This document shows, one piece after another, positions 36,422-45,090 of a stretch of 64,000 nucleotides of DNA (position 1 is the stretch's first letter; the number at the start of each line of letters is the position of its first letter). A program made the position numbers and the translations under genes. The DNA is from JAPPHA01 sp964291635. Lineage in GTDB: Bacteria > Pseudomonadota > Alphaproteobacteria > Rhodobacterales > Rhodobacteraceae. Where the stretch lies: positions 372,001 through 436,000 of the forward strand of contig OZ219907.1 of assembly GCA_964291635.2 (NCBI GenBank). Direction: 5' to 3'. The notes below the pieces were generated by a model. The model had not been told where the DNA came from. It saw nothing but the letters and a program-made list of their open reading frames with translations, and ran no database searches.

Positions 36422-37137
36422 CTTTCGAAGTTAACCTTGACCGGCGAACCCGTCAAGCGTTGGCGACGTATTGCCTTCCGGCAGAGGCTGCCGCGCCCGT
36501 TGAACCGGCAAGCCCCTTTCCCGGGGAAAGGTCTATGGGTGTTCCGACCTTTGGCATCCAACTCCCTGGATCCATTTGGAGCTTCAATCAGGTTCTGTCG
36601 CGAAACTGTCCATGCGATTGGCATACTGCCGAGAAACGCCGGGCGACATGGATTTCCACAGGGCAGTGACTACCGGTATCAAGACGGCGGCGATTCTCGA
36701 CATCAATGCCAACCCTTGCAGACGGATTGTAACGGGAGCAACGGGGACGCATTCGTATGTCGTGTGAGCACCGACGCCGGTCGGGCAGGCCTCGGGCAGC
36801 CTGTTCGGGTCACGAATCGAGAGTGGCTTTCCGGTTTGTCGCGCGCCCGAACTTAACGATGCGACCGTATGTGCCGGATACCTGCTTGTGGTCCAATTGA
36901 ACTATTCCACGAACTCGAGATGAGCCGGCACCAGCGATACAGGATAATTCTTTTCGGAGTACAGGACAGTGTTTCAGTTTTTCGAAAATGTTCCTATTGT
37001 GGACACATACCCGCGGTTGTCGGGCGAAGATCGAACCGGCCACGGTGTGTCTTGCTGTGTGTCTTGCTGTGTCGGGTCGGGTCAGTAACACGAGTGCAGA
37101 CCGACGGGTCAGGGACATGAACGACAGGAGGTAACCC
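36422..37137. other. 716-base gap without a recognised gene
   Basis: Between the glycine riboswitch and the Liv-type operon. Frames here are short, arginine rich and show no family. It must hold divergent promoters for gcvT and the transporter. A short tandem repeat lies at 37045-37073 and a strong AGGAGGT ribosome site at 37126-37132. I see no structured RNA beyond the riboswitch. Confidence 0.5.
37045..37073 (+). repeat. Short tandem repeat, 12-base unit
   Basis: Unit GTGTGTCTTGCT occurs twice plus five bases of a third copy, in the leader of the Liv-type operon about 65 bases before the start codon. Copy number may vary by slippage. Confidence 0.7.
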
Positions 37138-37401
37138 ATGTCAAATTACGATTGCAGACTTGTTCCGGCAATGGCGGGGCTCGCACTCGCGATTGCGCTG
37201 ACTGGAACATCCGCAGCGTCCGGCGGAGCGAAAATCGGGATGATCACGACGCTCTCCGGCGGCGGTTCATCTCTCGGAATCGATGTCCGCGATGGCTTCA
37301 TGCTCGCGGTCCAGCAATCCGGCAGAGATGATATCGAAGTGGTTGTCGATGACGATCAACGCAAACCCGATATCGCTGTCCAGCTCGCGGACAAGATGGT
37401 C
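37138..37401 (+). pseudogene. Liv-type ABC substrate-binding protein, 5' fragment split by an IS
   Basis: First 88 codons of a branched-chain-amino-acid-type periplasmic binding protein: signal peptide to about residue 28, then KIGMITTLSGGGSSLGIDVR and VVVDDDQRKPDIAVQLADKMV. The element interrupts the gene after GTC at 37401; the frame then runs 31 codons into the IS and stops at 37494. The remainder is at 39560-40453. A strong AGGAGGT is retained, so a truncated product is probably made but cannot bind ligand. Confidence 0.9.
37392..37401 (+). repeat. Target-site duplication, left copy
   Basis: CAAGATGGTC, identical to 39550-39559. Ten bases fits the ISAs1 family. The following CAG in the element and in the target chance-extend the identity to 13 bases. 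Confidence 0.85.
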
Positions 37402-39549
37402 CAGGGTGAATCTGTTCTGTTTTTTTGCCGGCACGCGGGTTTGACGCGATTGTCTTTCGCATTTCACCGATGCGCCTTTTCCCACGTGAGGTGACGTCCC
37501 GGCGACGCATGATCCCGCGCCCGGGACTGTTTCCCGGTGGCGTTTTCGGCGACTTGGCGATTGCCGGACATACCTGTTCACCCCCGTCTTCGAGGGTGGA
37601 GGCAGGATTGCCAACTCAGGCGCGGGTGTGGTGCGTCTTCAGCTGAACGCCGTGCGCGGGCGGGTGTTACCTGTCAATTTCAGCATGTCCAGAACCCGCC
37701 TGGGTTTTCGGGCCAGTCTGCGCGTGGTCTCGGCGACATTGTCGCTGGACATCTTGATGAGACCGATGGCGAAGCGCCGGAGCAGCGTGGCGTTCGCCGG
37801 GCCGTGGCCGGTGCGGATGCGGCTTCGGTCCTCGTCGAAGGTCATGTCGAGGATGTGGTGGTTGGCCTCGATCCCCCAGTGCCCGCGATTGAGGGCCAGC
37901 AGGCGCTCGGGTGTTGCCCTGTCCTCGGTCAGGCTGGTGATGCAGTAGGCCGTCTCCTTTGACTTTTTCCCGGTCTTGATGTCGAGGGTTTCGCGGTGGA
38001 CGGCGAAGATCTGGCCTGTGCCGGGAAAATCGGCGTAGTCGTTCAATTCACTGGAGACCCATATGGAGCGTTTCTCCTTGCGTCCGTGGTCGGGCTTGCA
38101 CTCGGGCTCGACGAAGTCAGGCGCACGGCTGGCCATGATCTCGCAGAGCGTCAGGCTGATATCGGAGAGCAGGGTCTTCTGGTTGCCCTTGACGGTGAAG
38201 ACATAGTCGGCGCCGCGGTCGAGGAGGTAGGTGGCCAGTTTCCGCTGCGTCAGCATGGCATCGGCGGTGACGGTGCGGCCGCTGATGTCGGGCAGCATGT
38301 CGAGCAGGGGGATGACTGTGCCGATTTCGTTGGTGCGTTTCTCCTCGTCGTCCGCCCCCGGCCTCATTCCGACTTTTTTTTAGCGTAGGATTTCCTGCTG
38401 TCGTGGCCGACAACACCCATGACATGGGTCTGCACGCCATCGGCATCGACGGCGCCGCGCATGGTCTTGCCGTCGACGGCCAGGGCACTGTCCGGGCCGC
38501 CATGGTCTTCGTTCCACTGCCGCAGGGCGGCGTCGAACTGGTCCGGGCACACCCGGACCAGCACGTCGCGGATGATCGTCCTGCTCGGCGGGATGTACCG
38601 GCCCTGGTCGAAGCGCGGCCTGAAATACGCCAGAACCGCCTGGCTCTGGTCCTCGACCCACTCCGAGATCTCCTTGTAGCCGCGCATGCCGGCAAGGGTC
38701 GCGGCGGTGGCGAGGGAGAGCACCGATGGCAGGTTGTGCCGCAGCCCCTGCCGGCGCCGCGGATCCTCCACCTGCTTGAAGTAATCGGGAAGGGAGCGCA
38801 TCTGCGCAGCGGTGAGTGTCATCTTCGGAACTCCCTTGTGCAGGCCGGGATCAAGGTGGGCCGTCCTCAGCCGGCGGCGCGCATCCCGGCGCAGTGGATA
38901 GAGAAAGACAAGCTTGGGCCGGTCGTGGGTGATGTAGCCGCTGCCCTGGCGGCCGAAACCCCGGGTGTGCCCGACACAGAGCCAGTTGGCGGCGCGGTAG
39001 ACCGTTCCCCGGTGACGCGCAGGGTCCACGAATGTCTCCAGGAGCAGGACCTCGTGGCCGAAGCGGAGCGGCCAGTCCCGCACCAGGCGCCGCGCGCACA
39101 GCGACAGCACCCGTGAGCCGAGGTTCGGCACCCCGCCGGGCAGAACCAGGAACCGCGAATTGTTGGTGACAAGGTGAAGGCGGCTGAACTGGCTGCCACG
39201 CTCCCAGCCGATCCAGCCGTCGCGCGCCGCGCAGAGCAACGCGGATGCCGAAAACATCACCAGCGCCAGCCAGCGTCCCCCACAGTGTGCGACATAGCGT
39301 ATGGTCTCGCCTCTCGGCTGGGCGTCGCCGAGGAAATGATGCTCCTGCATCAAGGCGCGAAAGCGGGCCTCGTCAACCTTCGTCACCATGTCCAATGACA
39401 CTTGGGAAAGATCCACCACGCTTTCGATCCATACCGCCTTGCCGCGAATCACCCGTGGCTGACTGTAAACCGGTGCTGCGGGAGAGTCCACCTCCAATAG
39501 TCATGTCAATGCAGGTAAAGAGAAAATTCCGGAGAACGAAATTGCCTTG
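37402..39549 (-). mobile_element. ISAs1-family insertion sequence (2148 bp) with DruA-like/transposase fusion
   Basis: Bounded by 10-base direct repeats. The ends are imperfect inverted repeats: left CAGGGTGAATCTGTTCT, right (reverse complement) CAAGGCAATTTCGTTCT, 11 of 17 identical including the shared GTTCT. It carries one minus-strand gene. The element sits in the binding-protein gene of a Liv operon; the near-perfect duplication suggests fairly recent insertion. Confidence 0.88.
37639..39497 (-). CDS. ISAs1-family transposase with N-terminal DruA/DUF4338 domain, needs a -1 shift
   Basis: The N-terminal 225 residues resemble DUF4338 (the DruA domain): MQEHHFLGDAQPRGETIRYV, GSQFSRLHLVTNNSRFLVLP, LLLETFVDPARHRGTVYRAA. 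The ISAs1 transposase follows from MTLTAAQMRSLPDYF: first catalytic Asp in ALAVDGKTMRGA, second in RTVTADAMLTQRKLA, Glu in HWGIEANHHILDMTFDEDRS. Frame 0 stops at 38364, just after a run of eight A (38374-38381); the next frame continues as KKKVGMRPGADDEEK. The join is either a one-base loss in that run or -1 slippage at A-AAA-AAG. The start is uncertain: TTG at 39497 or ATG at 39389. Confidence 0.85.
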
Positions 39550-39559
39550 CAAGATGGTC
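39550..39559 (+). repeat. Target-site duplication, right copy
   Basis: CAAGATGGTC, second copy of the duplication made by the ISAs1-family insertion. Confidence 0.85.
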
Positions 39560-40453
39560 CAGTCAGACCGTGTGGATGTCTTGACCGGGATCATCTGGTC
39601 GAACCTCGCCATGGCCGTCGTTCCTTCGGTGGTGGCTCAGGGCAAGTTCTACCTGTCGCCGAACGCTGGGCCATCGGCACTTGCGGGCAAGGGCTGCCAC
39701 GAAAACTACTTCAACGTCGCCTGGCAAAACGACAACCTGCACGAAGCCGCGGGGAATTATGCCAACGACGCAGGATTCGGAAATTCGTTCATCCTGGCGC
39801 CGAACTACCCGGCCGGCAAGGATGCCCTGACCGGGTACAAGCGATACTTCAAGGGGAGCCTCGCCGGTGAAGTCTACACGCAGCTTGGCCAAACCGACTA
39901 CGCGGCCGAAATCGCCCAGATCCGGGCATCAGGTGCCGACAGCGTTTTCTTCTTCCTGCCGGGTGGCATGGGTATCTCCTTCATGAAACAGTACTCGGGT
40001 TCCGGTGTGGACATCCCCGTACTCGGCCCGGCTTTTTCATTTGACCAGGGAATCCTGGCCGCGGTCGGCGACGCTGCGCTCGGCGTCAGGAACACGTCGC
40101 AATGGTCGAAGGACCTGGACAACGAGGCAAACCGGAACTTCGTTGCAAGTTTCGAAGAGGCCTATGGTCGCCTGCCTTCGCTGTATGCGTCCCAGGGCTT
40201 CGATACAGCGAACCTGCTGATCTCGGCGCTCGGAAAGGCCGATGTTTCCGATACCGATGCTTTTCGGGATGCTCTTCGCGCGGCCGACTTTGTGTCGGTG
40301 CGCGGGGACTTCAGTTTCGACTCCAATCATCACCCCATACAGGACATCTATGTCAGGGAAGTCATCAAGGAAGGGGACATTCTCACCAACCGGATCATAT
40401 CGGTTGGTCTGGAGGATCACTCGAACGTCTACGCGGCAGACTGCCCACTCTGA
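39560..40453 (+). pseudogene. Liv-type ABC substrate-binding protein, 3' fragment
   Basis: Remaining 297 codons plus stop of the split binding protein, starting QSDRVDVLTGIIWSNLAMAV and continuing through ALAGKGCHENYFNVAWQNDN, SVFFFLPGGMGISFMKQYSG and DPYR-like FDTANLLISAL regions of a Peripla_BP_6 fold. Joining 37401 to 39560 gives one in-frame protein of 385 residues. No signal peptide or ribosome site remains, so it is unlikely to yield a functional product. The downstream permease and ATPase genes are intact. Confidence 0.9.
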
Positions 40454-40516
40454 CGATTTGATCCGGTTTCGGGGCTCCCGGCAGGATGGCCTCGCCTGCC
40501 GGGACGCGCGGGACAA

Positions 40517-41449
40517 ATGACGGCGACACTGATTGCGGAGCAGATCCTGAACGGTCTCCAGTTCGGGGTCATGCTTTTCCTGATGTCGGCAGGTCTGACG
40601 TTGATCTTCGGTGTCATGGGATTGATCAATCTGGCGCACGGTTCGCTGTACATGGTCGGAGCGTTTGCCTGTGCTGCGGTGGCCATGGCCAGCGGATCGT
40701 TCTGGCTGGGGCTTGCAGCCAGCCTGGCAGCTGCGGCAGCGGTGGGTGCGATCATCGAAATCGTCGTGATCAAGAGGCTGTATGGCCGTGACCACCTCGA
40801 CCAGGTCCTCGCCACCTTCGCCCTGATCCTGGTTTTCTCGGAAGGCATACGCTGGATCTTTGGCCCGTTTCCCCTGTACCTTGACATCCCGGATTCTCTG
40901 GCAGGTGCCGTTCTGCTCCCGGGCGACATCCACTATCCGCTTTATCGGCTGTTGATCATCGCCGTGGGTCTTGCAATCGCTGCCGGACTGGCCGGCCTGA
41001 TTTCGTTTACGCGACTTGGAATCCAGATCCGCGCCGGGCAGACGGACCGGGAAATGATTGCTGTCCTGGGCGTCGACATCAACAGGTTGTACACGCTGGT
41101 TTTCGCACTTGGGGCCGCCTTGGCCGGACTTGCGGGCGCGCTCGTGGGAACAATACAATCGGTGGAAGTCGGCATGGGCGAACCGGTGCTGATTCTTGCA
41201 TTCGTTGTCATCGTCATCGGAGGAATCGGTTCGGTCAAGGGGGCTCTGGTAGGTGCAGTGCTCGTTGGAGTTACGGATACGGTCGGGCGATTCCTGCTTC
41301 CCCAGGCTTTCGGGATTTTCATGGACCCGTCGTCAGCGACGGCCGTCGGATCTTCTCTCGCGTCGATGTTGATTTACGTTCTGATGGCACTCGTCCTCTA
41401 CCTTCGGCCAGGAGGTCTTTTTGGTCGAGCGTATGCTCACCAATCATGA
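40517..41449 (+). CDS. Branched-chain-type ABC transporter permease (LivH family)
   Basis: Inner-membrane permease of 310 residues with about eight helices. LivH-type segments are QILNGLQFGVMLFLMSAGLT, FGVMGLINLAHGSLYMVGA and the ATPase-contact loop near FVVIVIGGIGSVKGALVGA. It overlaps the next permease by 4 bases (ATGA). Together with LivM, LivG and LivF relatives it forms the membrane part of an uptake system for amino acids, amides, urea or aromatic acids. Expression may be reduced by the IS upstream. Confidence 0.93.
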   Translation: MTATLIAEQILNGLQFGVMLFLMSAGLTLIFGVMGLINLAHGSLYMVGAFACAAVAMASGSFWLGLAASLAAAAAVGAIIEIVVIKRLYGRDHLDQVLATFALILVFSEGIRWIFGPFPLYLDIPDSLAGAVLLPGDIHYPLYRLLIIAVGLAIAAGLAGLISFTRLGIQIRAGQTDREMIAVLGVDINRLYTLVFALGAALAGLAGALVGTIQSVEVGMGEPVLILAFVVIVIGGIGSVKGALVGAVLVGVTDTVGRFLLPQAFGIFMDPSSATAVGSSLASMLIYVLMALVLYLRPGGLFGRAYAHQS

Positions 41450-42426
41450 TTTCGGAAGAAAGACTGAACCTGATTCTGGCTATCTTGCTGGTCGCCGTTC
41501 CGGTGGGAGCCTTTCTTGTCGATCAGCCGTACATCCTGACGCTGGCGACCCGGGTTGTGATCCTGGGGATGGCAGGAATCGGATTGAACCTGGTTCTCGG
41601 CTACGGCGGCCTGGTGTCGTTTGGGCACGCCGCATATTTCGGAGCAGGCGGGTACGTTGCAGGAATCCTTGCACACCATGCCCTGAACGCCGATCCGATC
41701 ATCGAGTTCCCGTTCATCATTCACGGAACCGCTGAAATGCTGGTCATCTGGCCGTTTGCGACGCTGGCCGGAGCACTTCTGGCACTCTGTATCGGTTTCC
41801 TCTCGCTGCGGACGAGCGGCGTCTATTTCATCATGATTACGCTCGCTTTCGCCCAGATGCTCTATTATTTTTCGGTATCGTGGCCATCCTACGGCGGGGA
41901 AGACGGTTTGCCGACCTACGTCCGGAGCAGCTTTCCGGGTGTAAGCACCATGCAACCGCTGCCATTCTTCGGTATCTGTCTCGCACTCCTTTTCCTCGTC
42001 ATTTGGCTGACATCCCGTGTGATCAATTCGCACTTCGGAATGGCACTGCAGGCAGCCCGGCAGAATCCGGGTCGTGCCGCCAGCGTCGGTGTCGAAGTCT
42101 TCAGGACCCGACTCATCGCGTTTGTCATTTCCGGGGCCATCGCGGCGTTGGCCGGCGCGCTTTTCACCGAGTTGTACCGTTTCGTAAGTCCGACAATGTT
42201 CAACTGGCACACGTCAGGCGAGATCATCGTCTTTGTCATACTCGGTGGGGTCGCGCGCCTGTATGGTCCGATTGTAGGGGCCGCGTGCTTTGTTCTGCTC
42301 GAACAGGTCCTCGGCGGGATAACCGAGCACTGGCAGTTCTGGCTCGGCATGGGTCTCGTGATCGTCGTCCTGTTCGCCAAGGGCGGAATTATCGGTTTGC
42401 TGGTCGGGAGAAAGGCAAGTGCCTGA
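41446..42426 (+). CDS. Branched-chain-type ABC transporter permease (LivM family)
   Basis: Second permease, 326 residues, around nine to ten helices. GIGLNLVLGYGGLVSFGHAA is the LivM signature and FVILGGVARLYGPIVGAACF the ATPase-contact region. Starts within the stop of LivH and overlaps the ATPase gene by 8 bases, so the operon is tightly coupled. Confidence 0.93.
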   Translation: MISEERLNLILAILLVAVPVGAFLVDQPYILTLATRVVILGMAGIGLNLVLGYGGLVSFGHAAYFGAGGYVAGILAHHALNADPIIEFPFIIHGTAEMLVIWPFATLAGALLALCIGFLSLRTSGVYFIMITLAFAQMLYYFSVSWPSYGGEDGLPTYVRSSFPGVSTMQPLPFFGICLALLFLVIWLTSRVINSHFGMALQAARQNPGRAASVGVEVFRTRLIAFVISGAIAALAGALFTELYRFVSPTMFNWHTSGEIIVFVILGGVARLYGPIVGAACFVLLEQVLGGITEHWQFWLGMGLVIVVLFAKGGIIGLLVGRKASA

Positions 42427-43240
42427 ACAGGGAAGGGTACCCGGCTCGGAAGCGATTTCCGCGAGTGATTCGGGGAGCCCCGGTTCACGCGGCGGAGCCA
42501 TCCTCGAGATCGACGGCCTGACGAAACGCTTTGGCGCAGTCGTCGCCAATCTGGATGTTTCGTTTGATCTCAGACCCGGCGAAATCCATGCGGTCATCGG
42601 GCCGAACGGGGCCGGGAAGTCGACCCTCGTCAAGCAGGTCGTCGGAGAAATGCGCCATGACTCCGGCACCATCCGGTTTCGCGATCGCGACATAGGTGGA
42701 CTGGATGCCGCAGTTCGCTCCCGGCTTGGGTTGGCCAGGAGCTTCCAGGTCTCTTCATTGATTCCGGAATTCACCGTTCTTCAGAACACGATGCTTGCCG
42801 TTCTCGGGCGAACCGGTGCGGGTTTCCGGTTCTTTCGCCCCGCGATAACCGACGACTCGCTCGTGAGGCCTGCAAGGACCTGCGTTGAGCAGGTCGGGCT
42901 CGAGCACAGGTCGGTCGTTCTTGCGTCCGAACTCAGCCATGGCGAGCGAAAGAAGCTGGAAATCGCGGTTGCGCTCGCCCTTGAGCCGGGCGCGTTCATT
43001 CTCGACGAACCCATGGCCGGAATGGGCCCGGAGGGAACGAGGGAAATGACGGCATTCCTGGACAGGCTCCGCAAGACGGCCCCGATTCTACTGGTCGAGC
43101 ACGATATGGACGCTGTCTTTGCGCTCGCCGACCGCGTCTCCGTGCTGGTTGAAGGTCAACTTCTTGTCACCGGTGACGCGGATTCCGTTCGCAGGAACCC
43201 GGAAGTTTGCACGGCTTACCTCGGGGACTGGGGAAATTGA
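42419..43240 (+). CDS. Branched-chain-type ABC transporter ATP-binding protein (LivG family)
   Basis: ATPase of 273 residues: Walker A GPNGAGKST, a LivG-like AVRSRLGLARSFQVSSLIPE, signature LSHGERKKLEIAVAL, Walker B GAFILDEPMAGM and switch histidine VEHDMDAVF. GTG start at 42419 inside livM. An extra 25-residue N-terminal serine/glycine stretch precedes the domain; a shorter start could be used. Confidence 0.93.
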   Translation: MPEQGRVPGSEAISASDSGSPGSRGGAILEIDGLTKRFGAVVANLDVSFDLRPGEIHAVIGPNGAGKSTLVKQVVGEMRHDSGTIRFRDRDIGGLDAAVRSRLGLARSFQVSSLIPEFTVLQNTMLAVLGRTGAGFRFFRPAITDDSLVRPARTCVEQVGLEHRSVVLASELSHGERKKLEIAVALALEPGAFILDEPMAGMGPEGTREMTAFLDRLRKTAPILLVEHDMDAVFALADRVSVLVEGQLLVTGDADSVRRNPEVCTAYLGDWGN

Positions 43241-43926
43241 GCGGACTTTTGAACGTCGACAACATGCACGCATGGTACGGTTCGAGCCAGGCGCTGTTTG
43301 GCGTTGATCTCGATGTGGGTGAAGGCGAAGTTGTTGCGCTCATGGGCCGTAACGGCATGGGAAAAACGACCGCCATTCAGACGGTTCTGGGCCTGATTCG
43401 TCCATGTACAGGTGAAATCCGGTTTTCGGGACGCGACATCTCAAGCCTGCCGCCCCATCGCATTGCACGGCTGGGAATCGGGTTGGTTCCCGAGGGCAGA
43501 CGTTGTTTTCCCAACCTGACGGTTCGGGAGAATCTTCTTTCCGCCTCGCGGCGGGGAGAGTGGACCCTTGGAAAGACATGCGGTCTTTTCCCGTTTCTCA
43601 GGGAACGCCTGGACCAGCCGGCGGCAACCCTCTCGGGGGGAGAACAACAGATGCTGGCCATTGGCCGGGCACTGATGACCAATCCGAGGATGCTGATCAT
43701 GGACGAGGCCACGGAAGGCCTGGCGCCGCTCGTCCAGCGGGAAATCTGGTCGGTGATCGGGAACCTCAAACACGATGGGCTTTCGATACTTCTCGTCGAC
43801 AAGGCCGTTCGCGAATTGCTTCAGGTCTCCGATCGATGCGTCATCCTTGAGAAGGGTCGAACGGCGTGGACCGGGAGGCGCTCCGACCTGAGCCCGGAAA
43901 CGGTCGAGCGTTACCTTGGAATCTGA
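43237..43926 (+). CDS. Branched-chain-type ABC transporter ATP-binding protein (LivF family)
   Basis: ATPase of 229 residues with Walker A GRNGMGKTT, LivF-type GIGLVPEGRRCFPNLTVREN, signature LSGGEQQMLAIGRAL and Walker B MLIMDEATEGL. The switch histidine is replaced: the sequence reads LLVDKAVREL where LLVEQN is usual in LivF, as in relatives. The TTG at 43237 overlaps the LivG stop (TTGA) and is preferred over the upstream in-frame start at 43207. Last gene of the operon; its end overlaps the convergent transporter by 16 bases. Confidence 0.92.
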   Translation: MSGLLNVDNMHAWYGSSQALFGVDLDVGEGEVVALMGRNGMGKTTAIQTVLGLIRPCTGEIRFSGRDISSLPPHRIARLGIGLVPEGRRCFPNLTVRENLLSASRRGEWTLGKTCGLFPFLRERLDQPAATLSGGEQQMLAIGRALMTNPRMLIMDEATEGLAPLVQREIWSVIGNLKHDGLSILLVDKAVRELLQVSDRCVILEKGRTAWTGRRSDLSPETVERYLGI

Positions 43927-44864
43927 GCAATCCTGTCGTGAAAGCGAACGAGAATCCGGACAAGCAGTGGCGTGAAATACATGGGAAACTGGTAGAGCGC
44001 GATGAACGTCCCGAGGAAGGGATCAGGCGGCAAGGCGGCGAGATAGACCGCCGCGTTGCGATTCCCCCAAAGAAGGCCCAAGGTACCGGAATCCCTGCGC
44101 CCAAGGGGTTTTCGGGCAATGAAATAGACGGTTCCGTTCACCCCGAGGTTCAGGAGGACCGCGAGGCCGAGTATTGACGATCCTGTCATCGGGTCATCGA
44201 CCAGGCGCACTGCGACGCCGTCGAAGACGGGTATCAGGAACAGGATCATGACCACCGCCGAGACCCCGTTCAAGACATGGCTGCCGTCAGCGCCCGAACG
44301 GTTTCGGTTTCTCAATGGCAGGCCGATGACGAGCGCAAAAAACCACCCACCAAGGATGATTGCGGCAAGGCGCACAGCAAGATCGAATGGTTCGACTGCC
44401 GCGCGTTCCGGGAGCAGGACCGAAATTGTCAGTGGGCCGAGCAGGGGAGTCAGCACGGTCGCCACGAGAGAGATCTCCAGCGCGCGCCGGCTGTTCAGGC
44501 CAATGAACTGGCAGAGAGCGGCGGCCGATGCAATTGGCGGCGCTGCCGCCAGGATGACCGCAATCTCAAGCGAACGCTGCGATACTCCGATCAGCCCGAA
44601 GATCGATGCGTAGATCAACGAAGTGACCGGCATCAACACGATGGCAATGGCGACAAGAGCTGGGAGGCGCGAAACCGAAAGGATGTCCGACAACAGCTCG
44701 CGCGGTTTCAGTTGCGCCATTGACGATCCCAGGACCAGGGCCACCAGGACGGGAAGCACGGGACGCATGATCGATGCAAGATCCGGAAAAACGAACGCGA
44801 TCAGGCATCCGACGATCAGCGCGACAGGCGCATTCCTTCCGAGCCATCCCAGGGCCTGAATCAC
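43911..44864 (-). CDS. BASS-like (bile acid:sodium symporter fold) membrane transporter
   Basis: Polytopic membrane protein of 317 residues with about ten helices in two repeats. Features are MRPVLPVLVALVLGSSMAQL, ILAAAPPIASAAALCQFIGL and TLGLLWGNRNAAVYLAALPP, the last two like the discontinuous helix-crossing motifs of BASS/ASBT transporters. GTG start at 44864. AEC-type transporters are a weaker alternative. Substrate unknown. Confidence 0.7.
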   Translation of the reverse strand: MIQALGWLGRNAPVALIVGCLIAFVFPDLASIMRPVLPVLVALVLGSSMAQLKPRELLSDILSVSRLPALVAIAIVLMPVTSLIYASIFGLIGVSQRSLEIAVILAAAPPIASAAALCQFIGLNSRRALEISLVATVLTPLLGPLTISVLLPERAAVEPFDLAVRLAAIILGGWFFALVIGLPLRNRNRSGADGSHVLNGVSAVVMILFLIPVFDGVAVRLVDDPMTGSSILGLAVLLNLGVNGTVYFIARKPLGRRDSGTLGLLWGNRNAAVYLAALPPDPFLGTFIALYQFPMYFTPLLVRILVRFHDRIAQIPR

Positions 44865-45090
44865 GGAAGCGTTCCCGGACCAGGATGGTCATGCCAGGTC
44901 AATCGGCAGTCGGGAATTGCGTTCGCGTGGTGCATTTCCGAGGTGGAATCGATCATTACCCAAGCACGTCCGTGTTCGAGGCACACTGCGGAAAACCCCG
45001 ATGGCTGATCTGGTCGCGTCAAGTACTGGCGATGCCCGCGATAGCTGGGCTGGCCCATGGATTCGCCGGGCCCGCACATGCCGCGACCTG

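Noticed and set aside
36502..36530. Inverted repeat CCCTTTCCC/GGGGAAAGG as a terminator
   Set aside because: The arms leave almost no loop, there is no T-run, and no gene ends there.
37639..39497. Druantia anti-phage defence locus, suggested by the DruA-like domain
   Set aside because: The domain is fused to an ISAs1 transposase inside defined IS ends; no DruB-E genes are present.
40037..41158. Minus-strand frame of 373 codons opposite the Liv operon
   Set aside because: Shadow of livH and the binding-protein fragment; hydrophilic antisense composition.
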